From assembly GCA_024278345.1 (NCBI GenBank), contig JAJRTK010000057.1:1-10801 (forward strand): a DNA stretch of 10,801 bases. Reading direction: 5' to 3'. This document shows positions 1 to 6,672 of this stretch, piece by piece (position 1 is the stretch's first letter; every line of letters begins with the position of its first letter). Source of the stretch: a bacterium (lineage in GTDB: Bacteria; CSSED10-310; JAJRTK01). The notes beneath the pieces were generated by a model. It was given only the letters and a program-made list of their open reading frames with translations, searched no databases and was not told where the DNA came from. The position numbers and the translations under genes are program-made.

Positions 1-844
1 GCATGAGGAGGATCGGGAAAAGCTCCTCGGGAACTTGCTCGGAGGGAATCCCAGCTTTTTCCAGGGCGAGCTCCAGCATCACCTGGTCGAAGTCGTCTCC
101 GCCCAGCCGTTCCAGGCCGTTAGAAACGAGCACCTGGATCTGTTCCGCTTCGACTCGAACTACGGAGGCATCGAATGTGCCGCCCCCCAAATCGTAGACC
201 AAAACGTGGCGTGGCGCCTTTTGAATGAACCTGGGATGGAGATGGGCGTACTCGATGGCGGCGGCCGTTGGTTCGTGGACAAGGCCCAGCACGTCGAAGC
301 CAGCTCTCCGGAAAGCCTGGAGGGTCCGATAGCGTTGCAGGCTGTTGCAGTTCGCCGGAACCCCTATCATGGCTTGGAGTTCCTGAGTCTCCTCAAGAGC
401 GGGACTCTGCAGGATTCTCTCCTTGAGTTCGCCAAGGGTTCGATCCAAGAGTGCATCGAGAAGCTCTGAAGGCGCAAGTCCCGATGATGTCGGGAGAGCC
501 GGCTCCGGAGTCCCCAGAAGACGCTTGGGGGAAAGAATGACCCTATAAGTTTCGTCCCCCAAAGCACCCCATGCTTTGCGGCCCCAAAGAAAGTCGTCCG
601 CCTTGGCCTCAACTCCTCCAAACAGATCCTTCCTGTAGGCCATGACGTTGGGCTGGCTAAGCTCTACATCTTCCTCCGGCCCAAGATCGAGGATCGGATA
701 GTTTCCTCGGTCGCACAGCGACACGACAATATTGGTGGTCCCAAAGTCGATCCCAACCTTAGCAGTCCCCATGGGCTGGGGTTCGTTGAGCCTCTTTTTG
801 GTGCGAGGTCTCCTTGCCTTCGAGCTTCTTTTCGTTCCCCTCAT
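1..844 (-). CDS. Hsp70-family (DnaK-like) ATPase, C-terminally cut by the window edge
   Basis: Translating the minus strand gives 281 uninterrupted codons ending at the window edge, so only part of the nucleotide-binding domain is visible. Seen: the phosphate-1 loop GIDFGTTN at residues 31-38, HEPTAAA near 190-196, the phosphate-2 loop DLGGGTFD at 218-225, and GGDDFD further on. These are hallmark actin/Hsp70 ATPase motifs; the family binds ATP and remodels or folds client proteins in the cytoplasm. Start choice: an ATG at 844 has AAGGGA seven bases upstream, whereas the ATG at 772 that begins right at the ATPase fold has no visible Shine-Dalgarno. I prefer 844, which adds a 24-residue Lys/Arg-rich tail. 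No dnaJ or grpE is adjacent, and the region after the first loop departs from classical DnaK, so this is more likely a specialised paralogue than the housekeeping chaperone. The substrate-binding domain would lie outside the window. Confidence 0.9.
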   Translation of the reverse strand, partial: MRGTKRSSKARRPRTKKRLNEPQPMGTAKVGIDFGTTNIVVSLCDRGNYPILDLGPEEDVELSQPNVMAYRKDLFGGVEAKADDFLWGRKAWGALGDETYRVILSPKRLLGTPEPALPTSSGLAPSELLDALLDRTLGELKERILQSPALEETQELQAMIGVPANCNSLQRYRTLQAFRRAGFDVLGLVHEPTAAAIEYAHLHPRFIQKAPRHVLVYDLGGGTFDASVVRVEAEQIQVLVSNGLERLGGDDFDQVMLELALEKAGIPSEQVPEELFPILLM

Positions 845-1139
845 TGTCCAATCCCTTGTGTCGTGAGCTCGGGAGCCGATGACACCTGCTTCACCGGCCT
901 GAAGGATGGCTCTGTTGAGCTGACTTCCAGGGTAATCCATCGGTTTCCGAGCTTCCGTGAATGGTCTTGGCCCCTGTCTATTGCCAAGAGAGTCGCCAAG
1001 AAGATTCTCTTTGTACGCCCTGGGTATGACAGGTTCTCATCTATCTGTCAATCCCAATACCAGCGCGACTTTCAGCTTCATTTTGCCTGATTTCTCCACG
1101 AAGCCCTCGCCCTTCATCAAAATCAATGGCTCCGCCCGG
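845..1139. other. intergenic gap between the hydrolase and Hsp70 genes
   Basis: About 295 bases without a convincing gene. Open frames here on either strand have no recognisable protein character. It lies between two genes transcribed in the same (minus) direction and contains the candidate promoter and inverted repeat at 1023-1051, so the Hsp70 gene may be transcribed separately from the hydrolase. I see no clear terminator or other structure. Confidence 0.5.
1023..1051 (-). promoter_or_regulatory. candidate sigma70-type promoter with overlapping inverted repeat, upstream of the Hsp70 gene
   Basis: On the minus strand a perfect TTGACA (1051-1046) is followed after 17 bases by CATACC (1028-1023), which matches only three of six -10 positions. 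The hexamers TGACAG (1027-1032) and CTGTCA (1045-1050) form an inverted repeat with a 12-base spacer that overlaps both promoter elements, a layout compatible with a repressor operator. The implied leader to the start at 844 is about 170 bases. The weak -10 keeps confidence low. Confidence 0.3.
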
Positions 1140-2453
1140 CTACTCTTCCAGGATGCGCCAAAGGACCCGGTAGAGAAACTTGTAGTACCGAAGCATTTCC
1201 GGGATTCCACGAGTGAGTTTTTGCCAGATCCCCCGAGGCTTGGCATCGACGTCGGCGTGGTCGTAAATGCCGGTGATTAGAAGGTCACACTCCAGTTTTG
1301 GACATTGGCCACACTGTTCGGCCAGGGCGATGCTCTCTGTAAAGGGGATCACATTGTCATCGCTTCCATGGATGATGAAGAGCTCCCCGGAGAGATCGCA
1401 AAGACGCTGAACAGGTTCCAGGACGGACCTTTCCGCCATGGAATAACTGGCCACGGCATGCTCAGCAAGGGGTCCTAGAATCTCCGGCGCAATTCCCTCA
1501 AGTTTCTGGAGTTTGTCGCAGGCGACTTCGGAGAGTTGCTCCGACAGCCTTTCCGCGGCATCCCACTCCTCGTAGATCTTGAGGCGGATGACTTCGAGGA
1601 GGATCTGGAATTCCGGGTCGCTTGGATTGACCTCCAAATAGAGGTAATTGTAGAGGAAAATCCATCGAGCAAAGGGGTTGGGCTTCTTCCACAATTGTTT
1701 TCCCCGGTATTCGTAGCTTCCCGTGGCGATGAACTGATAAAGCGGGCCACCACTGTGGTAGGGGGCAAAGGCGATGAAGAAGCCAAGCCTCCGGGCGATC
1801 CTTGGATCGGTGGCCGCAGCCAAAGCATAGCCCCCGCTGATGCTCGCTCCAAAGATGCCCAGGTGGCTTTGGCGAGTTTTCGGCAGGGCGGCCATGGTCT
1901 CGAATGCGGTTACCAGGCGTTCCGCATCCTTTGGGACAAGGCGATAGTGGAAGATTCCGGCGAGGTCCGGTAGTACCACGATGACGCCAGCTCGGGCCAC
2001 CGTTTTAGCCAGGGCAATCATTCGGTCGTCTTCAATCCCGTCTTTGGCGAAACCTGGGACCATGAGGAGCGCTGGGAAGGGGCCTTGCCCCTCTGGACGG
2101 TAGATGTCGAGGCGAAGCTCTTCTCCCTCATCCAGAACAGCCGTCACACTGGAGCGATCCACGTCGTAGGCAACCAACCAGTCCAACACGGGCAAAGACC
2201 CCTGCTGGGGCAGAGAGGAAACGCCTGCAAGGAAGAGCAGAGAGTGGAGAAGAACCCTGATGGAACGGCCAAAATAGAGGACTCCCGCCAACCCTACCAG
2301 TCCGAAGCAGCCCAGTCCTTTGGATCGTGTTCTTCGCTTCGTGCGCTGCTCGCCATTGTCGCCGCTTTCGCCATCCACTGCCCTAAGGCTGAAGAACCCC
2401 AGTCCTTTGAGCCCGCGTTTGCAAACGCGGGGGCATTTCATGAGAATCCGCAT
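1140..2453 (-). CDS. alpha/beta-hydrolase with N-terminal hydrophobic anchor
   Basis: 437 residues. A catalytic triad typical of the alpha/beta-hydrolase fold can be read directly: nucleophile elbow GASISGG with Ser204, acid in HGSDDNVIP (probably Asp366), and His399 in YDHAD. Gly-x-Ser-x-Ser replaces the commoner Gly-x-Ser-x-Gly. An oxyanion-type segment, LLMVPGF, precedes the elbow as in dienelactone-hydrolase/esterase-like members. The substrate is unknown; an ester or peptide-like bond is the family expectation. Residues about 46-79 are hydrophobic and could be a membrane anchor or uncleaved signal, placing the catalytic domain outside the inner membrane. The ATG at 2453 is chosen because GGAGG lies eight bases upstream (2466-2462). 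Residues 1-45 are odd: they are basic, Cys-containing, encoded partly by a 20-bp palindrome, and include half of an in-frame repeat, so this part may be a recent extension. The gene is divergent from the PilZ gene. Confidence 0.85.
   Translation of the reverse strand: MRILMKCPRVCKRGLKGLGFFSLRAVDGESGDNGEQRTKRRTRSKGLGCFGLVGLAGVLYFGRSIRVLLHSLLFLAGVSSLPQQGSLPVLDWLVAYDVDRSSVTAVLDEGEELRLDIYRPEGQGPFPALLMVPGFAKDGIEDDRMIALAKTVARAGVIVVLPDLAGIFHYRLVPKDAERLVTAFETMAALPKTRQSHLGIFGASISGGYALAAATDPRIARRLGFFIAFAPYHSGGPLYQFIATGSYEYRGKQLWKKPNPFARWIFLYNYLYLEVNPSDPEFQILLEVIRLKIYEEWDAAERLSEQLSEVACDKLQKLEGIAPEILGPLAEHAVASYSMAERSVLEPVQRLCDLSGELFIIHGSDDNVIPFTESIALAEQCGQCPKLECDLLITGIYDHADVDAKPRGIWQKLTRGIPEMLRYYKFLYRVLWRILEE
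2304..2409. repeat. imperfect 19-bp direct repeat, 87 bp apart, within the hydrolase N-terminus
   Basis: Bases 2304-2322 and 2391-2409 match at 17 of 19 positions, including the identical 12-mer CCCAGTCCTTTG. The offset of 87 bp is 29 codons, so both copies are read in the same frame and give KGLGFF (residues 16-21) and KGLGCF (45-50). The second copy starts the hydrophobic segment. Confidence 0.6.
2412..2431. repeat. perfect 20-bp palindrome
   Basis: The arm CCCGCGTTTG (2412-2421) is followed immediately by its exact reverse complement CAAACGCGGG (2422-2431). It lies in the first codons of the hydrolase gene (residues about 8-14), a few bases inside the start codon. It could be a protein-binding site, a cruciform or mRNA hairpin that limits translation initiation, or part of a dispersed repeat. 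Confidence 0.8.
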
Positions 2454-2619
2454 GGGATTTGCCTCCGAATCGGGGCCCGCCTGGAACGGAGGTGGCTCTC
2501 TGGTTCTCCGTTCGTTTTCGCTTCATCAAGGCATTCCATTGCTCATGACGCCCACTCTATGACACAATCAGGAAAAGTTTCAGCACCTCAAGTTTTTCGC
2601 TGGACTTCTCCCTCTCACC

Positions 2620-3120
2620 ATGGCTCGACCAATGAGTAAGGACCAAGATCGCCGCCGGTTTCCCCGATACGCGCGCGATCTGCCCGTCACTTTCCAGACG
2701 CTGGCGGCGAAGCTGATCATCCAGTGTCCCCACTGTGATGGCCGCATCCATCTGGAAGACGACGACATGGAGCCGGCACTCATCCAGGGCTGGGCACGGA
2801 CGCAATCCATGAGTCTGGGCGGAATCTCCATGCTTGTGGATCGCGGTTTTCCCATCGGCAAGTGGCTGCTATTGCAGTTTCCTCTCCGTGGCTTGATCAT
2901 CGGAGTCCGAGGCGTGGTGGTCATGTGCCAGGATCGGGGGGAAGGCTGGTTTCACCTGGGGGTGGAGTTTGTGGGCCTGCCAGAGGAGTACCGCCAGCTC
3001 CTGGCCGACTACTTCGCTGACAGCCTCTTGGAGGAGGCACGTCACCGTAGCTTTGAAGAGGGGACTCTCGATATCGAGAACATGGACACGACATACAAGA
3101 CATACAAGGAAATCCCTTAG
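2620..3120 (+). CDS. PilZ-domain protein with CxxC insert
   Basis: 166 residues. The PilZ fold is suggested by an N-terminal RRRFPR block that provides the RxxxR pattern (Arg12, Arg16), then SMSLGG (63-68) at the position of the family's (D/N)xSxxG motif, then beta-rich hydrophobic strands ending in GVEFVGL (114-120) and a helical tail. PilZ domains usually bind cyclic di-GMP through those two motifs. Here the first Asp/Asn is Ser63, so binding may be weakened or lost. About 20 extra residues lie between the motifs and carry Cys36-Pro-His-Cys39 with a nearby His44, resembling half of a zinc knuckle. An alternative start is the ATG at 2632; neither start has a strong Shine-Dalgarno. It is the first gene of a plus-strand run with the lipoprotein and membrane-protein genes. 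The C-terminal TYKTYK is encoded by a tandem 9-mer. Confidence 0.75.
   Translation: MARPMSKDQDRRRFPRYARDLPVTFQTLAAKLIIQCPHCDGRIHLEDDDMEPALIQGWARTQSMSLGGISMLVDRGFPIGKWLLLQFPLRGLIIGVRGVVVMCQDRGEGWFHLGVEFVGLPEEYRQLLADYFADSLLEEARHRSFEEGTLDIENMDTTYKTYKEIP
3090..3107. repeat. tandem 9-bp repeat at the 3' end of the PilZ gene
   Basis: GACATACAA occurs twice head to tail. It encodes repeated Thr-Tyr-Lys just before the stop codon. A small replication-slippage duplication is the simplest explanation. Confidence 0.6.
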
Positions 3121-3191
3121 TGGCGTGCGCCGTCGATTTCCCCAATTGATGAAGGCCGTGTGAGAGCCTCCCTAGAGTCGAGTGGATTCGG

Positions 3192-3629
3192 ATGATGGAA
3201 CTGATGTCCATAGTGCGTGTCATCGCGGTGTTTTTCATGCTTTTTCTTGCCGAGGCTTGTGACCCGGTAAAAAAGAACACGTTCATTCCCGATATTACGG
3301 GGAACTACGCATTCACGATGCTCTACGACGGGCGATGTACGACCCTGGACCGGCCGGGGCAGTGCGTCATGACTCCCGTTCGGGTCTTGCAGGTGGGGGA
3401 CGAAATCGCGCTTCCCTCGCTGGGCGCGGGCGTCGTGGAGAATGCCGTCGTGGTTTTCGGCACCAACCGGCTTTCCCTTTGCGATTTGAGCGAAGCCGAC
3501 CTGACTTTTGCCGGGGTCTTCGACGGCCGGGACATCAACGGGCAGTTTTCAGGCGTCATGGTCCGCGGTGGCTTCGGAGGAGAATGTAAGATCGAGGCTG
3601 GCAGCTTCTCCCTGCTCCGGATCGAGTAG
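3192..3629 (+). CDS. small Cys-rich probable lipoprotein, function unknown
   Basis: 145 residues from the ATG at 3192 (a second ATG follows at once). A hydrophobic stretch (residues 7-20) ends in LAEAC with Cys23. This resembles a type II signal peptide, although Ala at -3 and Glu at -2 depart from the usual L-(A/S/T)-(G/A)-C lipobox, so lipidation is only probable. If it is lipidated, Asp24 at +2 would favour inner-membrane retention by the E. coli rule. The mature part has four more cysteines (49, 58, 97, 132), enough for two disulfides, and short alternating strands with many glycines, for example GVFDGRDINGQFSG. That suggests a compact beta-barrel or beta-sandwich. I do not recognise a named family. 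It follows the PilZ gene by 71 bases and directly precedes the first membrane glycosyltransferase-like gene, so a shared transcript and an envelope role are likely. Confidence 0.7.
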   Translation: MMELMSIVRVIAVFFMLFLAEACDPVKKNTFIPDITGNYAFTMLYDGRCTTLDRPGQCVMTPVRVLQVGDEIALPSLGAGVVENAVVVFGTNRLSLCDLSEADLTFAGVFDGRDINGQFSGVMVRGGFGGECKIEAGSFSLLRIE

Positions 3630-3632
3630 GTG

Positions 3633-5153
3633 ATGGCGCCGGACAGACCACGGGAGATACCACTCCAGGCCGCGGCTGGGCCAGACGAGACTGTGCCCGC
3701 CGGGACCGGAACGCCCCCCCCCGAGGCCAAACAAGAATCCAGGGCTCCGCGGATTGCGGTAGAAGACAAGGGGCCGCTCAGCCTGGATGGAATGCTTATT
3801 GCCGCGCTTTCCTGGATGGCGGCCTACCAGCTTGTAGCAGGCGCCCATCGCGCGATCCCTTACCGGGATTTGACCCGACCCGAGGTCTACCCCAATCTTC
3901 CTGGCTGGTTGCCCGTGCCTCCACTGGAAAACCCTCTGCTGGGCAGTTTGGTGCAGGACCCGATCTTGAGACTTTTGGCGACCGTTGCGGTTTTGTGTGG
4001 CCTTGGCGTTCTGGCGGTGGATCTGATGGTTCGGAACAGCCGATGCCGAACCTGGCTTAAAAACGGGTTTCTGGTGATGAGCGTTGGCGCGGCCATCTTG
4101 GTGCCCACCATGCTGGATGTGGGGCTTGCCCAATGGCACGGGCGCCCCTGGCACGGCCATGACGGCGGAGTCTTGCAGACCGAGCAGGCCACCGATATTC
4201 TCCTTCAGGGCAAGAATCCGTACGTGGAGGACTACCTGGAGTCGCCCCAGGCAGAGCAGTCCAGGCGGTCGGGCTTTTGGCGTCGCCGGGGCGGGAACCC
4301 CGCTCTCTATCATCTTCCCTATTTGCCGGTTTGCTTCCTGCTTCCCATTCCGCTCCGCCCCCTTGCAAGGGCGATCTTCGGTTTCTACGACCCCAGGATG
4401 CTCTATTTGGCTGCCTACTTCGGGGTCTTGGCTTGTCTGGCGGCTCTTGGGGGATCGCACCGGCGGGCGCTGGTGGCGGTGACCGCCCTCAACCCTCTTA
4501 TGGCGCCCTACCTGGTTCAGGGGCGGAACGACGTGCTGGTCCTGCTGCCGCTGGCCGGAATGGCGCTCTGCTTGCAGCGCGGGCGGCGGGCCGGGGCTTT
4601 CTTTCTGTGGGGAATCGCCTGCTCTACCAAGCAGTTCGCCTGGTTGTTCGGCCCCTTCCTCCTGTTCTATCTCGTGGGTCCTTGGCCGGTGACTCCGCGC
4701 CGGGTCCGCGACGGTGCGAAGCTCTGTCTCTGGGCGATGGTTCCTATCTTTCTGCTGGTCGGTCCCTTTCTGATATGGGATTTTGGCGCGTTTTGGGAAG
4801 ATACAGTGCTTTTCATGAGTGGCAGTGGAGAACATCCCTATCCCTTTGGCGGAACACCGGGGCTGGGTTTCGCGAACCTGCTCCTTTATCTGGGCCTCGT
4901 GGAACGGCTGGACCAACCCTACTCATTTGCTTTCTGGCAACTGCTTTTTGCCGGGCCCGTGCTGCTTGCGGGAGCGCTGGCGCTTCTAAAAAGGCCGGAC
5001 TGGAGGGTGGTTGGGGGATTTGGCGCGCTTTTTTGCGGAATGTTCGTCTTTTCGTCCCGGGTGCTCCACGCAAACTACCTGGGCCTCTTGCTACCGCTCG
5101 TTTGTCTCACGGCGGTGGTTCGCCAACGGCAAAAGGGTGTCGGCATTGGATAG
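3633..5153 (+). CDS. polytopic membrane protein, GT-C (GT87/DUF2029-like) glycosyltransferase candidate
   Basis: 506 residues from the ATG at 3633. A GTG at 3630 is possible; GAG at 3624-3626 suits the ATG better. A proline- and charge-rich cytoplasmic tail of about 50 residues is followed by roughly ten hydrophobic segments. Seen between membrane segments: DGGVLQTEQATDILL with Asp177, GKNPYV (Asn195-Pro196-Tyr197), QGRNDV (296-301) and STKQFAW (331-337). An early loop acid, an 'NPY' turn, a 'Q/GxND' loop and a lysine-containing 'TKQ' segment are familiar from GT87/DUF2029-type mannosyl- or arabinosyltransferase-like membrane proteins, which use polyprenyl-phosphate sugars on the outer face of the inner membrane. 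Donor and acceptor cannot be read from the sequence. The gene starts four bases after the lipoprotein stop codon and its end overlaps the next membrane-protein gene, so translation is probably coupled. Confidence 0.75.
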   Translation: MAPDRPREIPLQAAAGPDETVPAGTGTPPPEAKQESRAPRIAVEDKGPLSLDGMLIAALSWMAAYQLVAGAHRAIPYRDLTRPEVYPNLPGWLPVPPLENPLLGSLVQDPILRLLATVAVLCGLGVLAVDLMVRNSRCRTWLKNGFLVMSVGAAILVPTMLDVGLAQWHGRPWHGHDGGVLQTEQATDILLQGKNPYVEDYLESPQAEQSRRSGFWRRRGGNPALYHLPYLPVCFLLPIPLRPLARAIFGFYDPRMLYLAAYFGVLACLAALGGSHRRALVAVTALNPLMAPYLVQGRNDVLVLLPLAGMALCLQRGRRAGAFFLWGIACSTKQFAWLFGPFLLFYLVGPWPVTPRRVRDGAKLCLWAMVPIFLLVGPFLIWDFGAFWEDTVLFMSGSGEHPYPFGGTPGLGFANLLLYLGLVERLDQPYSFAFWQLLFAGPVLLAGALALLKRPDWRVVGGFGALFCGMFVFSSRVLHANYLGLLLPLVCLTAVVRQRQKGVGIG

Positions 5154-6588
5154 CATCAGGTCAAACAACGAAAAGGAAAGCAGGCTGGTGGGGCTCTTGC
5201 TTCCTCTGTTGCCCGCGGCGCTTCTCCTGGCGCATGGGATCGCCGCGAGCTTGCCGGAGCCCACCAGTTTTTTCGCTCTGGAAACGACGCGAGCCCTTGG
5301 GTGGCACTGGCGGTGGCTCTTGCTTGGAAGTGGGATCGCTGTCTGCCTCATTCCCGCGTTGCGGCGGTGGATCTGGGGCGCCCTTCAGACCATGGGCAAG
5401 GAGTGGAACAGGTGGCCTCGGTGGATTCGGGTGGGGTGCTTGTTCTTCGGCGTGGGCGGGCTCCTTGTGGGCATTCGGTGCCAGAACTTCTATCTGGGTG
5501 ACAGCTACCACCTGGTCCATGCGATCCCCCGCGGCTTGTGGGTTTCCTGGAACGAACCGCTGGACATCATGCTCCATGCCGGTCTTCATCGGGTTTTGGT
5601 TTGGTTTACTCCCCTCGCCACGGCGGAAGGAGCCTACGCAATCCTCAGCATTGGCGCCGGACTCGTCTACATGGGATTGCCTGGCCGGATCGCACGAGTC
5701 GCCGGCCTGACTGGGAACGCAAGAAGCCTGTTCATTGGTGCGATGCTCTCCATGGGTGCGATGCAGCTCTTTTTTGGGTACGCGGAAAGTTACACTCTGT
5801 GCAGCCTGGTCATCGTGCTCTACATGGCCAGCGGAATGCGCCGGTTATGCGAAGGGACCAACATTGCCCTGGCGGCATTTCTTGCGGGGCTCGCCGTCTC
5901 CCTGCACCCGCTCTCCTTGACGCTGGGGCCGTCGCTTCTCTACCTGGCCTGGGTGGAGACGGGTCAAGAGCGGAAGATTGCTCATGCCGGAGGGCCAGGG
6001 GCCCTGGATCGCTGGCGCCGCCTTGGGTCCGCCGGTTTTTGGTTTGGATTGCCAATCCTCCTCTTGATCGTGGGGGTCGTCCTGGGCGGTTATGGGCTGG
6101 CTCGATTCGGGAAGACGGACAACCCCGGCGGCGCGGACAAGCAAATGCTGGTTCCCCTGTGGGAGACTTCCTCGCGCTTCGAGCGTTACACGTTGCTGTC
6201 CAGGGAACATGTCTCCGACAAGCTCTCCGCGCTGACGGCGGGCAGCGCTCTTGGGTTGCCCATGGTGCTGCTCGGCCTGCTGGCGGCCTGGAGACGTCGC
6301 CAAAAGCTGGATCGCGGGGCGCTTTTCCTGGGCATTTTGGCTGCGGGCATGTTGATCTTCGTAGCCCTTTGGAACCCGGATCTCGGGGCGGCCAGGGACT
6401 GGGATCTCTTTGCGCCGGCGGCATTCCCCGTGACAGCCCTGGGCGCCTACCTGTTGGCCACCAACCTTCAAGGCCGGCAATTGCGGGACGCAGCCCTTCT
6501 CTACCCCATGGCCGCCGCCATGGTGGCCATCCCCTGGATCTGGAGCAATTCCACCCGCGCCATGCCTCCTCGCGGGTGGCGGGGTTGA
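5146..6588 (+). CDS. second polytopic membrane protein, GT-C-like, with GYxESY and RDWDLF motifs
   Basis: About 480 residues with around ten hydrophobic segments. Visible motifs are GDSYH (118-122, Asp119 in the first outer loop, where GT-C enzymes carry a catalytic acid), GYAESY (211-216) and NPDLGAARDWDLFAP (Arg417-Asp418-Trp419-Asp420). The last two recur in uncharacterised bacterial membrane proteins often labelled as glycosyltransferases. The start is uncertain. The TTG at 5146 has AAAAGGG eight bases upstream and overlaps the preceding gene by eight bases. GTG at 5137 and GTG at 5188 (AAGGA ten bases upstream) are alternatives; with 5188 the protein would begin inside the first membrane segment. 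No upstream ATG fits. The final codons, including the TGA, lie within the first copy of a 47-bp tandem repeat, so the extreme C-terminus (after SNSTRAM) may be repeat-derived. It probably partners the preceding enzyme in a glycan or glycolipid pathway. Confidence 0.7.
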   Translation: MDSIRSNNEKESRLVGLLLPLLPAALLLAHGIAASLPEPTSFFALETTRALGWHWRWLLLGSGIAVCLIPALRRWIWGALQTMGKEWNRWPRWIRVGCLFFGVGGLLVGIRCQNFYLGDSYHLVHAIPRGLWVSWNEPLDIMLHAGLHRVLVWFTPLATAEGAYAILSIGAGLVYMGLPGRIARVAGLTGNARSLFIGAMLSMGAMQLFFGYAESYTLCSLVIVLYMASGMRRLCEGTNIALAAFLAGLAVSLHPLSLTLGPSLLYLAWVETGQERKIAHAGGPGALDRWRRLGSAGFWFGLPILLLIVGVVLGGYGLARFGKTDNPGGADKQMLVPLWETSSRFERYTLLSREHVSDKLSALTAGSALGLPMVLLGLLAAWRRRQKLDRGALFLGILAAGMLIFVALWNPDLGAARDWDLFAPAAFPVTALGAYLLATNLQGRQLRDAALLYPMAAAMVAIPWIWSNSTRAMPPRGWRG

Positions 6589-6651
6589 GCACGGGCGGCC
6601 CAGTGGCCATGCCTCCCGCGGGTGGCGGGGCTGATCGCGGGCGGCCCGTAA
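6559..6651. repeat. 47-bp direct tandem repeat, two copies, in the convergent gap
   Basis: Copy 1 (6559-6605) and copy 2 (6606-6651) both start GCCATGCCTCC and share the GGGTGGCGGGG and CGGGCGGCCC blocks, with one single-base gap and a few substitutions. The second copy contains CCCGCG (6615-6620), which can pair with CGCGGG (6636-6641). Copy 1 holds the stop codon of the membrane-protein gene. Being very G+C-rich between two convergent genes, the array might help end transcription, but there is no T-tract. Confidence 0.75.
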
Positions 6652-6672
6652 ACCGTCCCCACCGACTTCTTG

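Noticed and set aside
35-469. 144-codon plus-strand frame at the left edge
   Set aside because: It lies antisense to the Hsp70 gene, whose ATPase motifs are unmistakable.
2454-2619. Promoters for the divergent hydrolase and PilZ genes
   Set aside because: I looked for -35/-10 pairs on both strands; TATGAC near 2559 has no acceptable -35 partner and the minus-strand candidates match only half of each hexamer.
3066-3079. 14-bp perfect palindrome TCTCGATATCGAGA near the 3' end of the PilZ gene
   Set aside because: Short and inside a coding region with no repeat partner or T-run; likely chance.
3549-4916. 455-codon open frame on the minus strand opposite the first GT-C-like gene
   Set aside because: Gln/Pro/Arg-rich low-complexity translation typical of a shadow of a high-G+C gene; the plus frame has clear membrane segments and motifs.
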